A DNA stretch of 64,000 nt, taken from positions 1 to 64,000 of the forward strand of contig DASVWD010000115.1 of assembly GCA_036389795.1 (NCBI GenBank), written 5' to 3'. Each line of letters opens with the position of its first letter. The first letter of the stretch is position 1. The notes below the pieces were generated by a model, which was not told the origin of the DNA, searched no databases, and worked only from the letters and a program-made list of their open reading frames with translations. Both the position numbers and the translations under genes were made by a program. Positions 26,175-33,974 of this stretch are shown in pieces. The DNA comes from Longimicrobium sp. Its GTDB lineage: Bacteria > Gemmatimonadota > Gemmatimonadetes > Longimicrobiales > Longimicrobiaceae.

Positions 26175-27335
26175 AAAACCGCGGACGTGGTGGTGATCGG
26201 CGGCGGGGTGGTGGGCGCGAGCGTGGCCTGGCACCTGGCCGCGCGCGGGTGCTCCGACGTGCTGGTGCTGGAGCGCGCCGCGAAGCCGGGGCTCGGTAGC
26301 ACGGGGCGGGCCACCGGCGGCTTCCGCGCGCAGTTCGGCTCGGAGGTCAACGTCCGCCTCTCGCTCCTGGCCCGCGAGAAGCTGCTGCGCTTCGGCGACG
26401 AGGTGGGCGCGGACCCGGGCTACCGCCCGCACGGCTACCTCTTCCTCGCCGACCGGCCGGAGACGCTGGAGCTCCTCCGCGCGCTCCAGGCGACGCAGCG
26501 GCGCGCCGGGCTGCACGAGGTGCGCTGCGTGGACGCGGCCGAGGCGCGCGAGATCAACCCCGCGGTCAGGGACGACGGGCTGCTGGGGGGCGTCTTCTGC
26601 CCCACGGACGGCTTCATCCGGCCGCTGCAGATCCTGCGCGGCTACGCGGCGGGCGCGCGGCGGCTGGGCGCGCGCTTCGAGCACGGCGCGGCGGTCGTGG
26701 GGATGCGCAGGGACGGGGACGGGCGGGTCGCCGCGGTGCGCACGCAGCGCGGAGAGGTGGCGGCGGGCGCGGTGGTGGACGCGGCGGGCGCCTGGGCGGG
26801 CGAGGTGGCGCGGATGGCGGGGGTGGACGTCCCCGTGCGCCCGCTGCGGCGGCAGGTGGCGCTCACGCGGCCGTTCGCTATCCTGCCGGAGGAGATGCCG
26901 CTCACCGTCTTCGTCGACTCGGGGCTCCAGCTGCGCGTGCGCGACGGCCGCGTGCTCCTGCTGTGGGGCGACGGCCCGCCCACGGCCGACCCGTTCGACA
27001 CCACGTTCGACCCGGGCTGGCTCCCCACGGTCCTGCGCCACGCGCACCGCGACGTCCCCTGCCTGCGCGAGGCGGGCATCGACCCGGAGGAGTGCTGGGC
27101 GGGGCTCTACGAGATGTCGCCCGACCGGCACGCGCTGCTGGGCCGCGCGCCCGGTGTGGAGAACCTGTTCCTCGCCAACGGCTCCTCCGGCCACGGGGTG
27201 ATGCACTCCCCCGCCCTCGGCCACCTCCTGGCCGAGATCATCCTCGACGGCCGCGCCACCACGCTCGACGTGCACGCGCTGCGCCCCGAGCGCTTCGCCG
27301 AGGGCCGGCCGATCGAGGCGACGGAGATCCTGTGA
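26172..27335 (+). CDS. FAD-dependent oxidoreductase (DAO family)
   Basis: 387 residues. The Rossmann FAD motif is at the N-terminus: DVVVIGGGVVGASVAWHLAARG. Then GSTGRATGGFRAQFGSEVNVRLS, a sarcosine/glycine-oxidase-type segment, AVVDAAGAWAGEVARMAG, and the C-terminal FLANGSSGHGVMHSPALGHLLAE that closes on the flavin. It probably oxidises an amino or imino acid; the substrate is unknown. The start is a TTG (26172) set in repeat DNA with no clear ribosome site. A duplicated copy of its last ~30 bases occurs at 27901. Confidence 0.88.
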   Translation: MKTADVVVIGGGVVGASVAWHLAARGCSDVLVLERAAKPGLGSTGRATGGFRAQFGSEVNVRLSLLAREKLLRFGDEVGADPGYRPHGYLFLADRPETLELLRALQATQRRAGLHEVRCVDAAEAREINPAVRDDGLLGGVFCPTDGFIRPLQILRGYAAGARRLGARFEHGAAVVGMRRDGDGRVAAVRTQRGEVAAGAVVDAAGAWAGEVARMAGVDVPVRPLRRQVALTRPFAILPEEMPLTVFVDSGLQLRVRDGRVLLLWGDGPPTADPFDTTFDPGWLPTVLRHAHRDVPCLREAGIDPEECWAGLYEMSPDRHALLGRAPGVENLFLANGSSGHGVMHSPALGHLLAEIILDGRATTLDVHALRPERFAEGRPIEATEIL

Positions 27336-27349
27336 GCGAGGGTGAGCCC

Positions 27350-27790
27350 ATGATGCGCTTCGTCCTGGCGGGACTGGTGCTCGCGTCGGCCGGCTGCGCG
27401 GCGGCGTCCGCGAGGCCGACGTGGGCGGAGCCGGTCACCGACGGCATCCGGATGGGAGCCCACGGTGACCGGGTGTTCCACTTCAACCGTGATTGGCAGG
27501 TCGGGAACTGCTCCATACGTGGCGGATCTCACGTCACGCTGAAACACGGCGGAAGGGTCGTCACCATGCTCGCGCTGTCGAACCCGCATCGTGACAGCCG
27601 GCTGCGGTACGGCATCACCTTCCTCGCGGCTGACGGAAGCCCCCTGGGCCACCTTCCCTACCCCGGCGGCGGGCTCTACGTGGCGGACCTCGAGGCACGG
27701 TACCCGAACGTGATGCGGGCCTGGACCGGCAACCTCCCGCCGGAGGTGTTTGAGCAGGTCGCCCGGGTGCTCCTGCACGCGAGCTGCTGA
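27350..27790 (+). CDS. Small lipoprotein, copy 1 of a tandem duplication
   Basis: 146 residues. Signal peptide RFVLAGLVLASAGCAAA with lipobox SAGC. The mature protein has VGNCSIRGGSHVTLKHGG, VVTMLALSNPHRDSRLRYGITFLAADGSPLG and a C-terminal ARVLLHASC; two conserved Cys could form a disulphide. It is about 70% identical by eye to the next gene. It begins 15 bases after the oxidoreductase stop, so the two are probably co-transcribed. Function unknown. Confidence 0.78.
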   Translation: MMRFVLAGLVLASAGCAAASARPTWAEPVTDGIRMGAHGDRVFHFNRDWQVGNCSIRGGSHVTLKHGGRVVTMLALSNPHRDSRLRYGITFLAADGSPLGHLPYPGGGLYVADLEARYPNVMRAWTGNLPPEVFEQVARVLLHASC

Positions 27791-27935
27791 CCGGCACCGT
27801 TCTCCTGCCAGCCGCTCCCGGCCGGCGGCTCAGAGCTCGACCCGCGCGCCCAGCTCGACGACGCGATTGGGCGGGAGGCAGAAGAACGAGGTCACCGAAC
27901 GAGGCGACGGAGATCCTGTGAGCGGGGGTGAGCCC

Positions 27936-28370
27936 ATGATGCGCTTCGTCCTGGCGGTGCTGGTGCTCGCGTCGGCCGGCTGCGCGACCACGGCCTGGGA
28001 ATGGGTGGAACCGGTTGCCGTCGAGATGGCGCCGGGGGTCAAGAACGACAGGTTGTTCATCCCCCGTTGGGATTGGAAAGGCGAAAACTGCTCCATGAGT
28101 GGAGGATCCCACGTCACGCTGAAACGCGGAGGAAGGGTCGTCACGATGCTCACGCTGTCGAACCCGCATCGCGACGCCCGGCTGCGGTACGGCGTCACCT
28201 TTCTGGCAGCCGACGGGAGCCCTCTGGGCCACCTTCCCTATCCCGGTGGCGGAGTCTACGTGGCAAAACTCCGTGCACGGTATCCGAACGTAATCCTGGC
28301 CTCGGATGTCGCCGTCTCGCCGGAGGTGTTCGAGCGAGCGGCACGGGTGCTCCTGCACGTGAGCTGCTGA
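27936..28370 (+). CDS. Small lipoprotein, copy 2 of a tandem duplication
   Basis: 144 residues, paralogue of 27350-27790: RFVLAVLVLASAGCATT, then WDWKGENCSMSGGSHVTLKRGG, TLSNPHRDARLRYGVTFLAADGSPLG and LLHVSC. The DNA duplication reaches upstream into the tail of the oxidoreductase gene: 27901-27935 repeats its last codons and stop almost exactly. The two copies differ most in the middle and around residues 20-40, so the duplication is not brand new. Confidence 0.78.
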   Translation: MMRFVLAVLVLASAGCATTAWEWVEPVAVEMAPGVKNDRLFIPRWDWKGENCSMSGGSHVTLKRGGRVVTMLTLSNPHRDARLRYGVTFLAADGSPLGHLPYPGGGVYVAKLRARYPNVILASDVAVSPEVFERAARVLLHVSC

Positions 28371-28474
28371 CCGGCACCAGTCCTCCGGTGGGTCGCGCGC
28401 CGGACCGCTCGTTCCGGCGGCACCTTCTCCGGACCCTGATCGCAGGGCCTTGCACGCACGAATAGCTTGCGGCG

Positions 28475-28876
28475 ATGAACCTGACGCGACGCGAGTTCGT
28501 CTTCACGGCGGGCGCGGCCGCCGTGGCCACGATCGGGGTACCCTTCCGGGCCGCTCCGCGGGGAGGACGACCGATGTACGGACTGATCGGCAGGATGAAG
28601 GCGGTGCCGGGCCGGCGGGACGCCCTGGTGGCGATCCTGCTCGAGGGCACCGGGGAGATGCCCGGCTGCCTGAGCTACGTGGTCGCGACCGACCCCTCCG
28701 ACGCGGACGTGGTCTGGATCACCGAAGTCTGGGAAAGCCAGGCCGCCCACCAGGCGTCGCTGTCCCTCCCGGCCGTGCGGGAGGCGATCGGGAAGGGCCG
28801 GCCGCTGATCGCCGGCTTCGACCAGCACGTGGTCACCACGCCCGTCGGCGGATACGGCCTGCAGCCGGCGGCCTGA
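28475..28876 (+). CDS. Tat-exported antibiotic biosynthesis monooxygenase (ABM) domain protein
   Basis: 133 residues. The N-terminus MNLTRREFVFTAGAAAVATIG is a twin-arginine signal (TRREF). From residue ~36 comes an ABM dimeric alpha-beta barrel: MYGLIGRMKAVPGRRDALVAILLEG, CLSYVVATDPSDADVVWITEVWESQAAHQAS. Cofactor-free ABM enzymes oxidise quinones or similar molecules; Tat export suggests a folded protein acting in the periplasm. Substrate unknown. Confidence 0.85.
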   Translation: MNLTRREFVFTAGAAAVATIGVPFRAAPRGGRPMYGLIGRMKAVPGRRDALVAILLEGTGEMPGCLSYVVATDPSDADVVWITEVWESQAAHQASLSLPAVREAIGKGRPLIAGFDQHVVTTPVGGYGLQPAA

Positions 28877-28958
28877 CGCTGAGGAGGGCTCCGCACGGCG
28901 GAGGGTTGCCGCCTGCGCCTCCGCCAGGCGGCGGGCGCTGGACCTCGCGGTCCGCCGG

Positions 28959-30332
28959 TTACGCCGGGCTGGCGGCGCCGGCGAGCCGGGTCTCCTCTTC
29001 GGCCAGCGTCTCGGACAGGTGGCGGCCGCGCAGCTCGGGGAGGAGGAGCGCGCCGGCGATCGCCACGCCGAAGAACGCGGCCAGGGTGCCAAAGACGGCG
29101 GGGATGCCGCCCCGCGCCAGGAGCGGCGGCACGGCCAGCGGCGCCAGGATCGAGGCGATGCGCCCGAAGCCGGCCGCCCACCCCGCGCCCGTGGCCCGGA
29201 GCGTCGTCGGATACACCTCCGGCGTGGCCGCGTAGAGCGCCCCCCACGCGCCCAGGTTGAAGAAGGAGAGCAGCATCCCCGCCCCCAGGATCGCCCCCGG
29301 CGAGGCCGCCAGCGCGAAGAGCACGGCCGCGAGCGCGGAGCCCGCGAGGAAGGTCGCGAGCGTCGGCCGCCGCCCCCAGCGCTCGATCAGCCAGGCGGAA
29401 ACGGCGTAGCCCGGGAGCTGCGCCAGCGTCATCCACAGGGTGAACTCGAACGAGCGCACCAGGGTGAAGCCGCGCTCCACCAGCAGCGTGGGAAGCCAGA
29501 TGAAGGCGCCGTAGTAGGCGAAGTTGATCCCGAACCACGCCAGCCACAGCCCCGCCGTCCGCCGCCGCATCGCCCTTCTCCAGAGCCCCGCCAGCCCCGC
29601 CCTCGCCTCGCCGGCCGAGCCCGCGCCGGCATCCGCGGCCGCGTCCGCCGCGGCGGGGGGCGCGATCCCCGCCTGGGCCTCGAAGCGGCGCACCACCGCC
29701 TCGGCCTCGGCGCCGCGCCCCTGGCGCTCCAGGTAGCGCACCGACTCGGGGACGGTGCGGCGCACCACGGCGCTCCACGCGGCGGGGACGGCGCCCAGCA
29801 CGAACGCCCAGCGCCAGCCGGCGTCGGAGAGGGGGATCACGAAGTAGCCGACCAGCGCCGCCAGGATCCACCCCACCGCCCAGAACGCCTCCAGCAGCAC
29901 CACCACCCGCCCGCGGATGCGCGCCGGGGCGAACTCGCTCACCAGCGTGGAGGCCACGGGCAGCTCGGCGCCCAGCCCCAGCCCGATCAGGAGGCGGAAG
30001 ACCAGGAGCGAGGCCACGCTCCACGAGAGCGCCGCCGCCCCCGTCGCCAGCCCGTACAGGAAGAGCGTGGCCGCGAACACCGCCCGCCGCCCGATGCGGT
30101 CCGCCAGGCTCCCGCCGACGCTCGCGCCGATCGCCATCCCCACGAAGCCCACCGCGCCGATCCACGCCAGCGTCCCGGGCGAGAGGTCCCACTGCTTCGC
30201 CAGCGCGGCCATCACGAAGGAGATGAGCCCCACGTCCATCGCGTCCAGCGCCCAGCCGACGCCCGCCACGCCGAGCAGGCGGCGGTGCAGCGGGGTGAAG
30301 GGAAGCCGGTCGAGGCGGTCGGAGCGGGTCAC
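28959..30332 (-). CDS. MFS transporter (sugar/acid:H+ symporter type)
   Basis: 457 residues with 12 predicted membrane helices. The first half holds GWALDAMDVGLISFVMAAL, the loop GGSLADRIGRRAVFA between helices 2 and 3, and RLLIGLGLGAELPVASTLVSEFAPARIRGRVVVLLEAFWAVGW, the aromatic-acid/sialate/niacin symporter pattern. RTVPESVRYL lies in the central loop. Start GTG 30332. Substrate unknown, probably an organic acid or vitamin. Repeats of gcgtgagt occupy the leader (30341-30383). Confidence 0.9.
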   Translation of the reverse strand: MTRSDRLDRLPFTPLHRRLLGVAGVGWALDAMDVGLISFVMAALAKQWDLSPGTLAWIGAVGFVGMAIGASVGGSLADRIGRRAVFAATLFLYGLATGAAALSWSVASLLVFRLLIGLGLGAELPVASTLVSEFAPARIRGRVVVLLEAFWAVGWILAALVGYFVIPLSDAGWRWAFVLGAVPAAWSAVVRRTVPESVRYLERQGRGAEAEAVVRRFEAQAGIAPPAAADAAADAGAGSAGEARAGLAGLWRRAMRRRTAGLWLAWFGINFAYYGAFIWLPTLLVERGFTLVRSFEFTLWMTLAQLPGYAVSAWLIERWGRRPTLATFLAGSALAAVLFALAASPGAILGAGMLLSFFNLGAWGALYAATPEVYPTTLRATGAGWAAGFGRIASILAPLAVPPLLARGGIPAVFGTLAAFFGVAIAGALLLPELRGRHLSETLAEEETRLAGAASPA

Positions 30333-30340
30333 GGGCGGAG

Positions 30341-30383
30341 AGTGCGTGAGCGCGTGAGTGCGTGAGTGCGTGAGTGCGAAAGT
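30341..30383. repeat. Tandem gcgtgagt repeats upstream of the MFS gene
   Basis: Five to six copies of (a)gtgcgtg run from 30341, ending in agtgcgaaagtg. It belongs to the same short-word family as the cgcacttcg repeats seen elsewhere. It lies between the MFS start and the terminator of the next gene. Confidence 0.6.
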
Positions 30384-30417
30384 GGGGCGCCCCCGGGCTC
30401 GGGTCCGGGGGCGCCCC
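30384..30417 (-). terminator. Strong hairpin terminator of the YpfJ-like gene
   Basis: ggggcgcccccgg/ccgggggcgcccc, a 13-bp perfect stem with an 8-base loop, 20 bases beyond the stop at 30437 on the minus strand. Confidence 0.7.
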
Positions 30418-30436
30418 CTGCGAGGTCAGGCCGCGC

Positions 30437-31291
30437 TCACAGCGACGGGGCGTTGAAGGTGTCGCACTGGTCCATCGAGCCGGTCTGGAAGCCGCGCTGG
30501 AACCAGCGCACGCGCTGCTCGGAGCTGCCGTGCGTGAAGCTCTCGGGGACCACGTAGCCCTGCGAGCGGCTCTGCAGCCGGTCGTCGCCGATGGCGCTGG
30601 CGGCGGTGAGCGCCTCCTCCACGTCGCCGGGCTCCAGGATCGCCTCGCCCTGCTGCGTGCGCTGGCGGTTGACGTGGTAGCCCCACACGCCCGCGAAGCA
30701 GTCGGCCTGCAGCTCCAGCATCACCGAGAGCTGGTTGGCTTCCTCCTCGCTGCGGGCCGACTGCTGCGCGGCGTGCACCCGGTCCGAGAGCCCCAGCAGG
30801 TTCTGCACGTGGTGCCCCACCTCGTGCGCGATCACGTACGCCTGCGCGAAGTCGCCGGGCGCGCCGAGCTGCTGCTGCAGGTCGCGGTAGAAGCTCAGGT
30901 CGATGTAGACGCTGGCGTTGCGCGGGCAGTAGAACGGCCCCACCTGGGCCTGCGCGAAGCCGCACCCCGACTGCGTGGAGCCCGAGAAGAGCTCCAGCTG
31001 GGCCGGCTGGTACGGGCGGCCGACCTGCTGCGGGAAGACGGCGCCCCAGACGTCTTCGGTGCTGCCCAGGATCGCCGCGACGAACTGGGCTCCCTGGTCG
31101 TTGGCGGGCGCGCCCTGCGGAGCGGGCTGCTGCCCTCCCCCGCCGCCCGGCGCCACCGTGCCCGGATCGACGCCCAGGAGCATGGCCACCAGCGCCAGCA
31201 GCACGGCGCCGACCCCGCCGCCCACCGCCATGCCCCCCATCCCCCGCCGATCCGAGACGTTCGTGCTCCTGCGAAGGCCTCCCCAGCGCAT
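30437..31291 (-). CDS. ypfJ: YpfJ-family neutral zinc metalloprotease-like protein
   Basis: 284 residues. A short basic N-terminus and one membrane helix (GGVGAVLLALVAMLLGV) are followed by a Gly/Gln/Pro linker and the catalytic domain. GSTQSGCGFAQAQVGPFYCPRNASVYIDLSFY precedes the zinc motif AYVIAHEVGHHVQNLLG, then SVMLELQADCFAGVWGYH supplies the third ligand Glu. The C-terminus RVRWFQRGFQTGSMDQCDTF is the family signature. It acts outside the cytoplasmic membrane; substrates are unknown. Confidence 0.92.
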   Translation of the reverse strand: MRWGGLRRSTNVSDRRGMGGMAVGGGVGAVLLALVAMLLGVDPGTVAPGGGGGQQPAPQGAPANDQGAQFVAAILGSTEDVWGAVFPQQVGRPYQPAQLELFSGSTQSGCGFAQAQVGPFYCPRNASVYIDLSFYRDLQQQLGAPGDFAQAYVIAHEVGHHVQNLLGLSDRVHAAQQSARSEEEANQLSVMLELQADCFAGVWGYHVNRQRTQQGEAILEPGDVEEALTAASAIGDDRLQSRSQGYVVPESFTHGSSEQRVRWFQRGFQTGSMDQCDTFNAPSL

Positions 31292-31464
31292 CGCGATCTC
31301 CCGAAACAGGTTGCGGCCCGGGCGCCTCCCGGGGCCGCGGCGCCCTCCTCTCCCGCAAGGGGAGTGCTAGACGCGCCCGGGGTCCGCCCGAGCCTTGTTG
31401 GCGGCCCGCGGCGGCGGTATACGTGAAGCGCGCGGGGCGGCCTTGGGATCCGATCGGTGATCCC

Positions 31465-31567
31465 GTAGGGGCGAGGCCTGCCTCGACCGGCGGATGCCGG
31501 CCCATGCGCGGCAGGCAGCCATTTGCGCCGAAGCCGGGTGTGCCCGGACTCGCAGGCTCGCCCCCAC
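31465..31567 (-). mobile_element. 103-bp TIR element (MITE/REP-like), copy A
   Basis: Its ends are gtaggggcgaggcctgcctc and ggactcgcaggctcgccccc; reversed, they match copies B (33808) and C (36808). The middle is diverged while the two ends are kept. It has no coding potential and fills the 31292-31602 gap. Confidence 0.65.
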
Positions 31568-31602
31568 GACCACGAACGCTATCGAGTCACCATCCCGAAA
31601 CG

Positions 31603-32214
31603 ATGTCCACTGCCGAGACGACGCTCGACCTCGCCTTCCATCCGCTGACGCCGGAGCGCTGGGCGGACCTGGAGGAGCTCTTCGGGGCGCGCGGGGCGTG
31701 CGGCGGGTGCTGGTGCATGTGGTGGCGGCTCCCCCGCTCGCAGTACACGGAGCAGAAGGGCGAGGGGAACCGGCGGGCGCTGCGGGCGCTGGTCGACTCG
31801 GGGCGCGTCCCCGGCATCCTGGCGTACGCGGACGGGCGGCCGGTGGGCTGGTGCGCGGTGGAGCCGCGCGAGGCGTACCCGGCGCTGGAGCGCTCGCGCA
31901 ACCTGCGGCGGGTGGACGACGAGCCGGTGTGGTCGGTGACGTGCTTCTTCGTCGCCCGCGGCTGGCGCCGGCGCGGGGTGACGGCGCGCCTGCTGCGGGC
32001 CGCGGTCGAGCACGTGCGCGCGCGGGGCGGCCGCGTGGTCGAGGGCTACCCCGTGGAGCCGCGCAGGGACGGCGTCCCCGGCGCCTTTGCCTGGACGGGG
32101 TTCGCCTCCGCCTTCCGGCGGGCCGGCTTCGTGGAGGCGGCCCGCCGCTCCGACTCGCGCCCGGTCATGCGCTGCGTGATCGAGCCGCGCGACCGACCTC
32201 CCGGGACGACGTGA
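31603..32214 (+). CDS. GNAT family N-acetyltransferase
   Basis: 203 residues. The N-terminal CGGCWCMWWRLPRSQY is typical of one GNAT subfamily. The acetyl-CoA site is VWSVTCFFVARGWRRRGVTARLLRAAVEHVRARG, where motif A (V-x-x-x-x-R-x-x-G-V) is clear, followed by VEGYPVEP and WTGFASAFRRAGFVE. The acceptor is unknown. Its stop overlaps the GTG of the next gene (gtga), so the two are coupled. Confidence 0.9.
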   Translation: MSTAETTLDLAFHPLTPERWADLEELFGARGACGGCWCMWWRLPRSQYTEQKGEGNRRALRALVDSGRVPGILAYADGRPVGWCAVEPREAYPALERSRNLRRVDDEPVWSVTCFFVARGWRRRGVTARLLRAAVEHVRARGGRVVEGYPVEPRRDGVPGAFAWTGFASAFRRAGFVEAARRSDSRPVMRCVIEPRDRPPGTT

Positions 32215-32219
32215 CGACG

Positions 32220-32963
32220 ATGCTGATCCAGGCCGCGCTGAACGGGGGCCGCTCCCCGCGCGAGCACCCCGCGCTCCCCGTCACCCCCCAGCAGCTCGCG
32301 GGCGACGCGGCGGCGTGCGCCGGGGCGGGCGCGGGGGCGGTGCACCTGCACGTGCGCGGCGCCGACGGGCGCGAGAGCCTGGCCGCCGAAGACGTGGCCC
32401 GCACCCTCGCCGCCATCCGCGAGCGCGCGCCGGGGCTGCCGGTGGGCGTGAGCACCGGGGCGTGGATCGTGACGGACCCGGAGGAGCGGCTGCGGCTGGT
32501 CGGCGCCTGGGAGGCGCTCCCCGACTACGCCTCGGTGAACGTGCGCGAGGCGGGCGCCGTGGCGCTGATGGAGCTGCTCCTGGCCCGCGGGATCGGCGTC
32601 GAGGCGGGGGTGTGGACGGCGGAAGACGCGGAGCTGCTGGCCGAGAGCGGGCTGGCGGAGCGCTGCCTGCGCGTGATGCTGGAGCCGATGGACGGGGAGT
32701 CCGACGCCGCGCTGCGGAACGTCGGACGCATCGCCACCGCGCTCGACTCGGCCGGCATCCGCGCGCCCCGCCTGCTGCACGGCGTGAACGCCACCGCCTG
32801 GCCGGTGCTCCGTACCGCGCTGGAGCTGGGCTGGGACACGCGGATCGGGCTGGAGGACGCGCTCCTTCTCCCCGACGGCACCCCCGCCCCCGGCAACGCC
32901 GCCCTGGTCGCCGCCGCCGTCCGCCTGGCGTCGGAGTCCTCGAACGACGGCCGTCGAGGGTGA
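32220..32963 (+). CDS. BKACE family protein (beta-keto acid cleavage enzyme)
   Basis: 247 residues, near the lower end for the family. It has MLIQAALNGGRSPREHPALPVTPQQLAGDA, the metal-binding AVHLHVRGADGRES (HxH), GVSTGAWIV, YASVNVREAGAVALMELLLARGIGVEAGVWT with a Glu ligand, and the end LGWDTRIGLEDALLLPDG. Family enzymes condense a beta-keto acid with acetyl-CoA to give acetoacetate and a CoA ester. The keto acid cannot be told here. An alternative start is GTG 32211, overlapping the GNAT stop. Confidence 0.88.
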   Translation: MLIQAALNGGRSPREHPALPVTPQQLAGDAAACAGAGAGAVHLHVRGADGRESLAAEDVARTLAAIRERAPGLPVGVSTGAWIVTDPEERLRLVGAWEALPDYASVNVREAGAVALMELLLARGIGVEAGVWTAEDAELLAESGLAERCLRVMLEPMDGESDAALRNVGRIATALDSAGIRAPRLLHGVNATAWPVLRTALELGWDTRIGLEDALLLPDGTPAPGNAALVAAAVRLASESSNDGRRG

Positions 32964-32968
32964 CGCCG

Positions 32969-33751
32969 ATGTCCCGCCCCCGCCCGCTCCCCCTCCTCGT
33001 CCTCCTCGCCGCCCTCGCCGCGGCGGCGGCGGCCGCCGCGCGCCCGCTGTCCGCGTGCAGCATCATCGGCCCGACGGTGGTGCGCACGCCGAGCCAGACG
33101 CTGCTGATGGTGGTGCCCATGGCGGAGTCGGTCTACGTGGGGCGCGCGGGGCGGCTGGAGGGCGTGCGCCTGCGCGACTGGCTCCACCCGCGCGACTTCG
33201 CCCGGAAGAGCGGCGCGTGGCAGCGCGTCTACGGGCAGCGCGTGCGCGTGCTGCGGGCGACGTGGAGCCTCGGCCGGGGATTCGGGGAGCGCCTCCGGGG
33301 CGGCGGGAGCGAGGCGATCCTGGTGCCCTGGGAGCTGGGCGCGAACTGCGGCTCGGCGGCGTGGCGGCGGGGGGCGCTGTGGATGCGGCCCGGCGGGCGC
33401 GCCGTGCTGACCGCCGTGCTCCGCCCGCGCCCGGGGTGGATCGGCGGCGTGCCCACCTTCGACGCGCCGCGGATCTCGCGGGAGCCGTATCCCGTCGACC
33501 CCGCGTGGAGCTGGCTGGCCGGGTACGAGAAGGAGCCCCAGCGCCGCTGGCTGAACCTGGACGAGTACTGGTCGATGGCCGAGACCTTCCCCGTCCACTG
33601 GGACGAGCGGGTCGACTTCCGCTCCTTCGACCGCTGGGCGGAGCGCAACCCGGCGCTCGCGCGGCTCTTCCCCGCCCCGATGTTCCTCCGCGCCGCGCGG
33701 GACTTCCGGCTGCGCGAGGCCGAGCTGCGCCGGGCCGGCGTCCCCCCCTGA
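32969..33751 (+). CDS. Secreted hypothetical protein
   Basis: 260 residues. Signal peptide PLPLLVLLAALAAAAAAAARPLSA, then a mature part rich in Trp and Arg: RLRDWLHPRDFARKSGAWQRVYGQRVRVLRATWSLGRGFG, ILVPWELGANCGSAAWRRGALWMRPGGRAVLTAVLRPR. The last third (NLDEYWSMAETFPVHWDERVDF) is acidic and aromatic. It starts six bases after the BKACE stop, so it is co-transcribed. No family recognised. Confidence 0.7.
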   Translation: MSRPRPLPLLVLLAALAAAAAAAARPLSACSIIGPTVVRTPSQTLLMVVPMAESVYVGRAGRLEGVRLRDWLHPRDFARKSGAWQRVYGQRVRVLRATWSLGRGFGERLRGGGSEAILVPWELGANCGSAAWRRGALWMRPGGRAVLTAVLRPRPGWIGGVPTFDAPRISREPYPVDPAWSWLAGYEKEPQRRWLNLDEYWSMAETFPVHWDERVDFRSFDRWAERNPALARLFPAPMFLRAARDFRLREAELRRAGVPP

Positions 33752-33807
33752 AGCTCTTCGCGGATCTGACCCTGCGAGCGGAGCTGGCTTCTCGACGCGA
33801 TGCGCTC

Positions 33808-33910
33808 GTAGGGGCGAGCATGCGAGTCCGGGCATGGGCGGCGTCGGCGCAGGAGGCGGGCTTCCGCACACGCGCCGAGATCCGCCGGTCGAGGCATGCC
33901 TCGCCCCTGC
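33808..33910 (+). mobile_element. 103-bp TIR element (MITE/REP-like), copy B
   Basis: Begins gtaggggcgagcatgcgagt and ends gaggcatgcctcgcccctgc, giving terminal inverted repeats around gggGCGAG/CTCGCccc. Same length as copy A but opposite orientation. It lies just upstream of the decarboxylase gene. Confidence 0.65.
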
Positions 33911-33974
33911 GAATTACCTGATCCGAATCGCGAAGAGCATGAGCGGCCCGCGTCCACCCGCACGCCCGACCACG

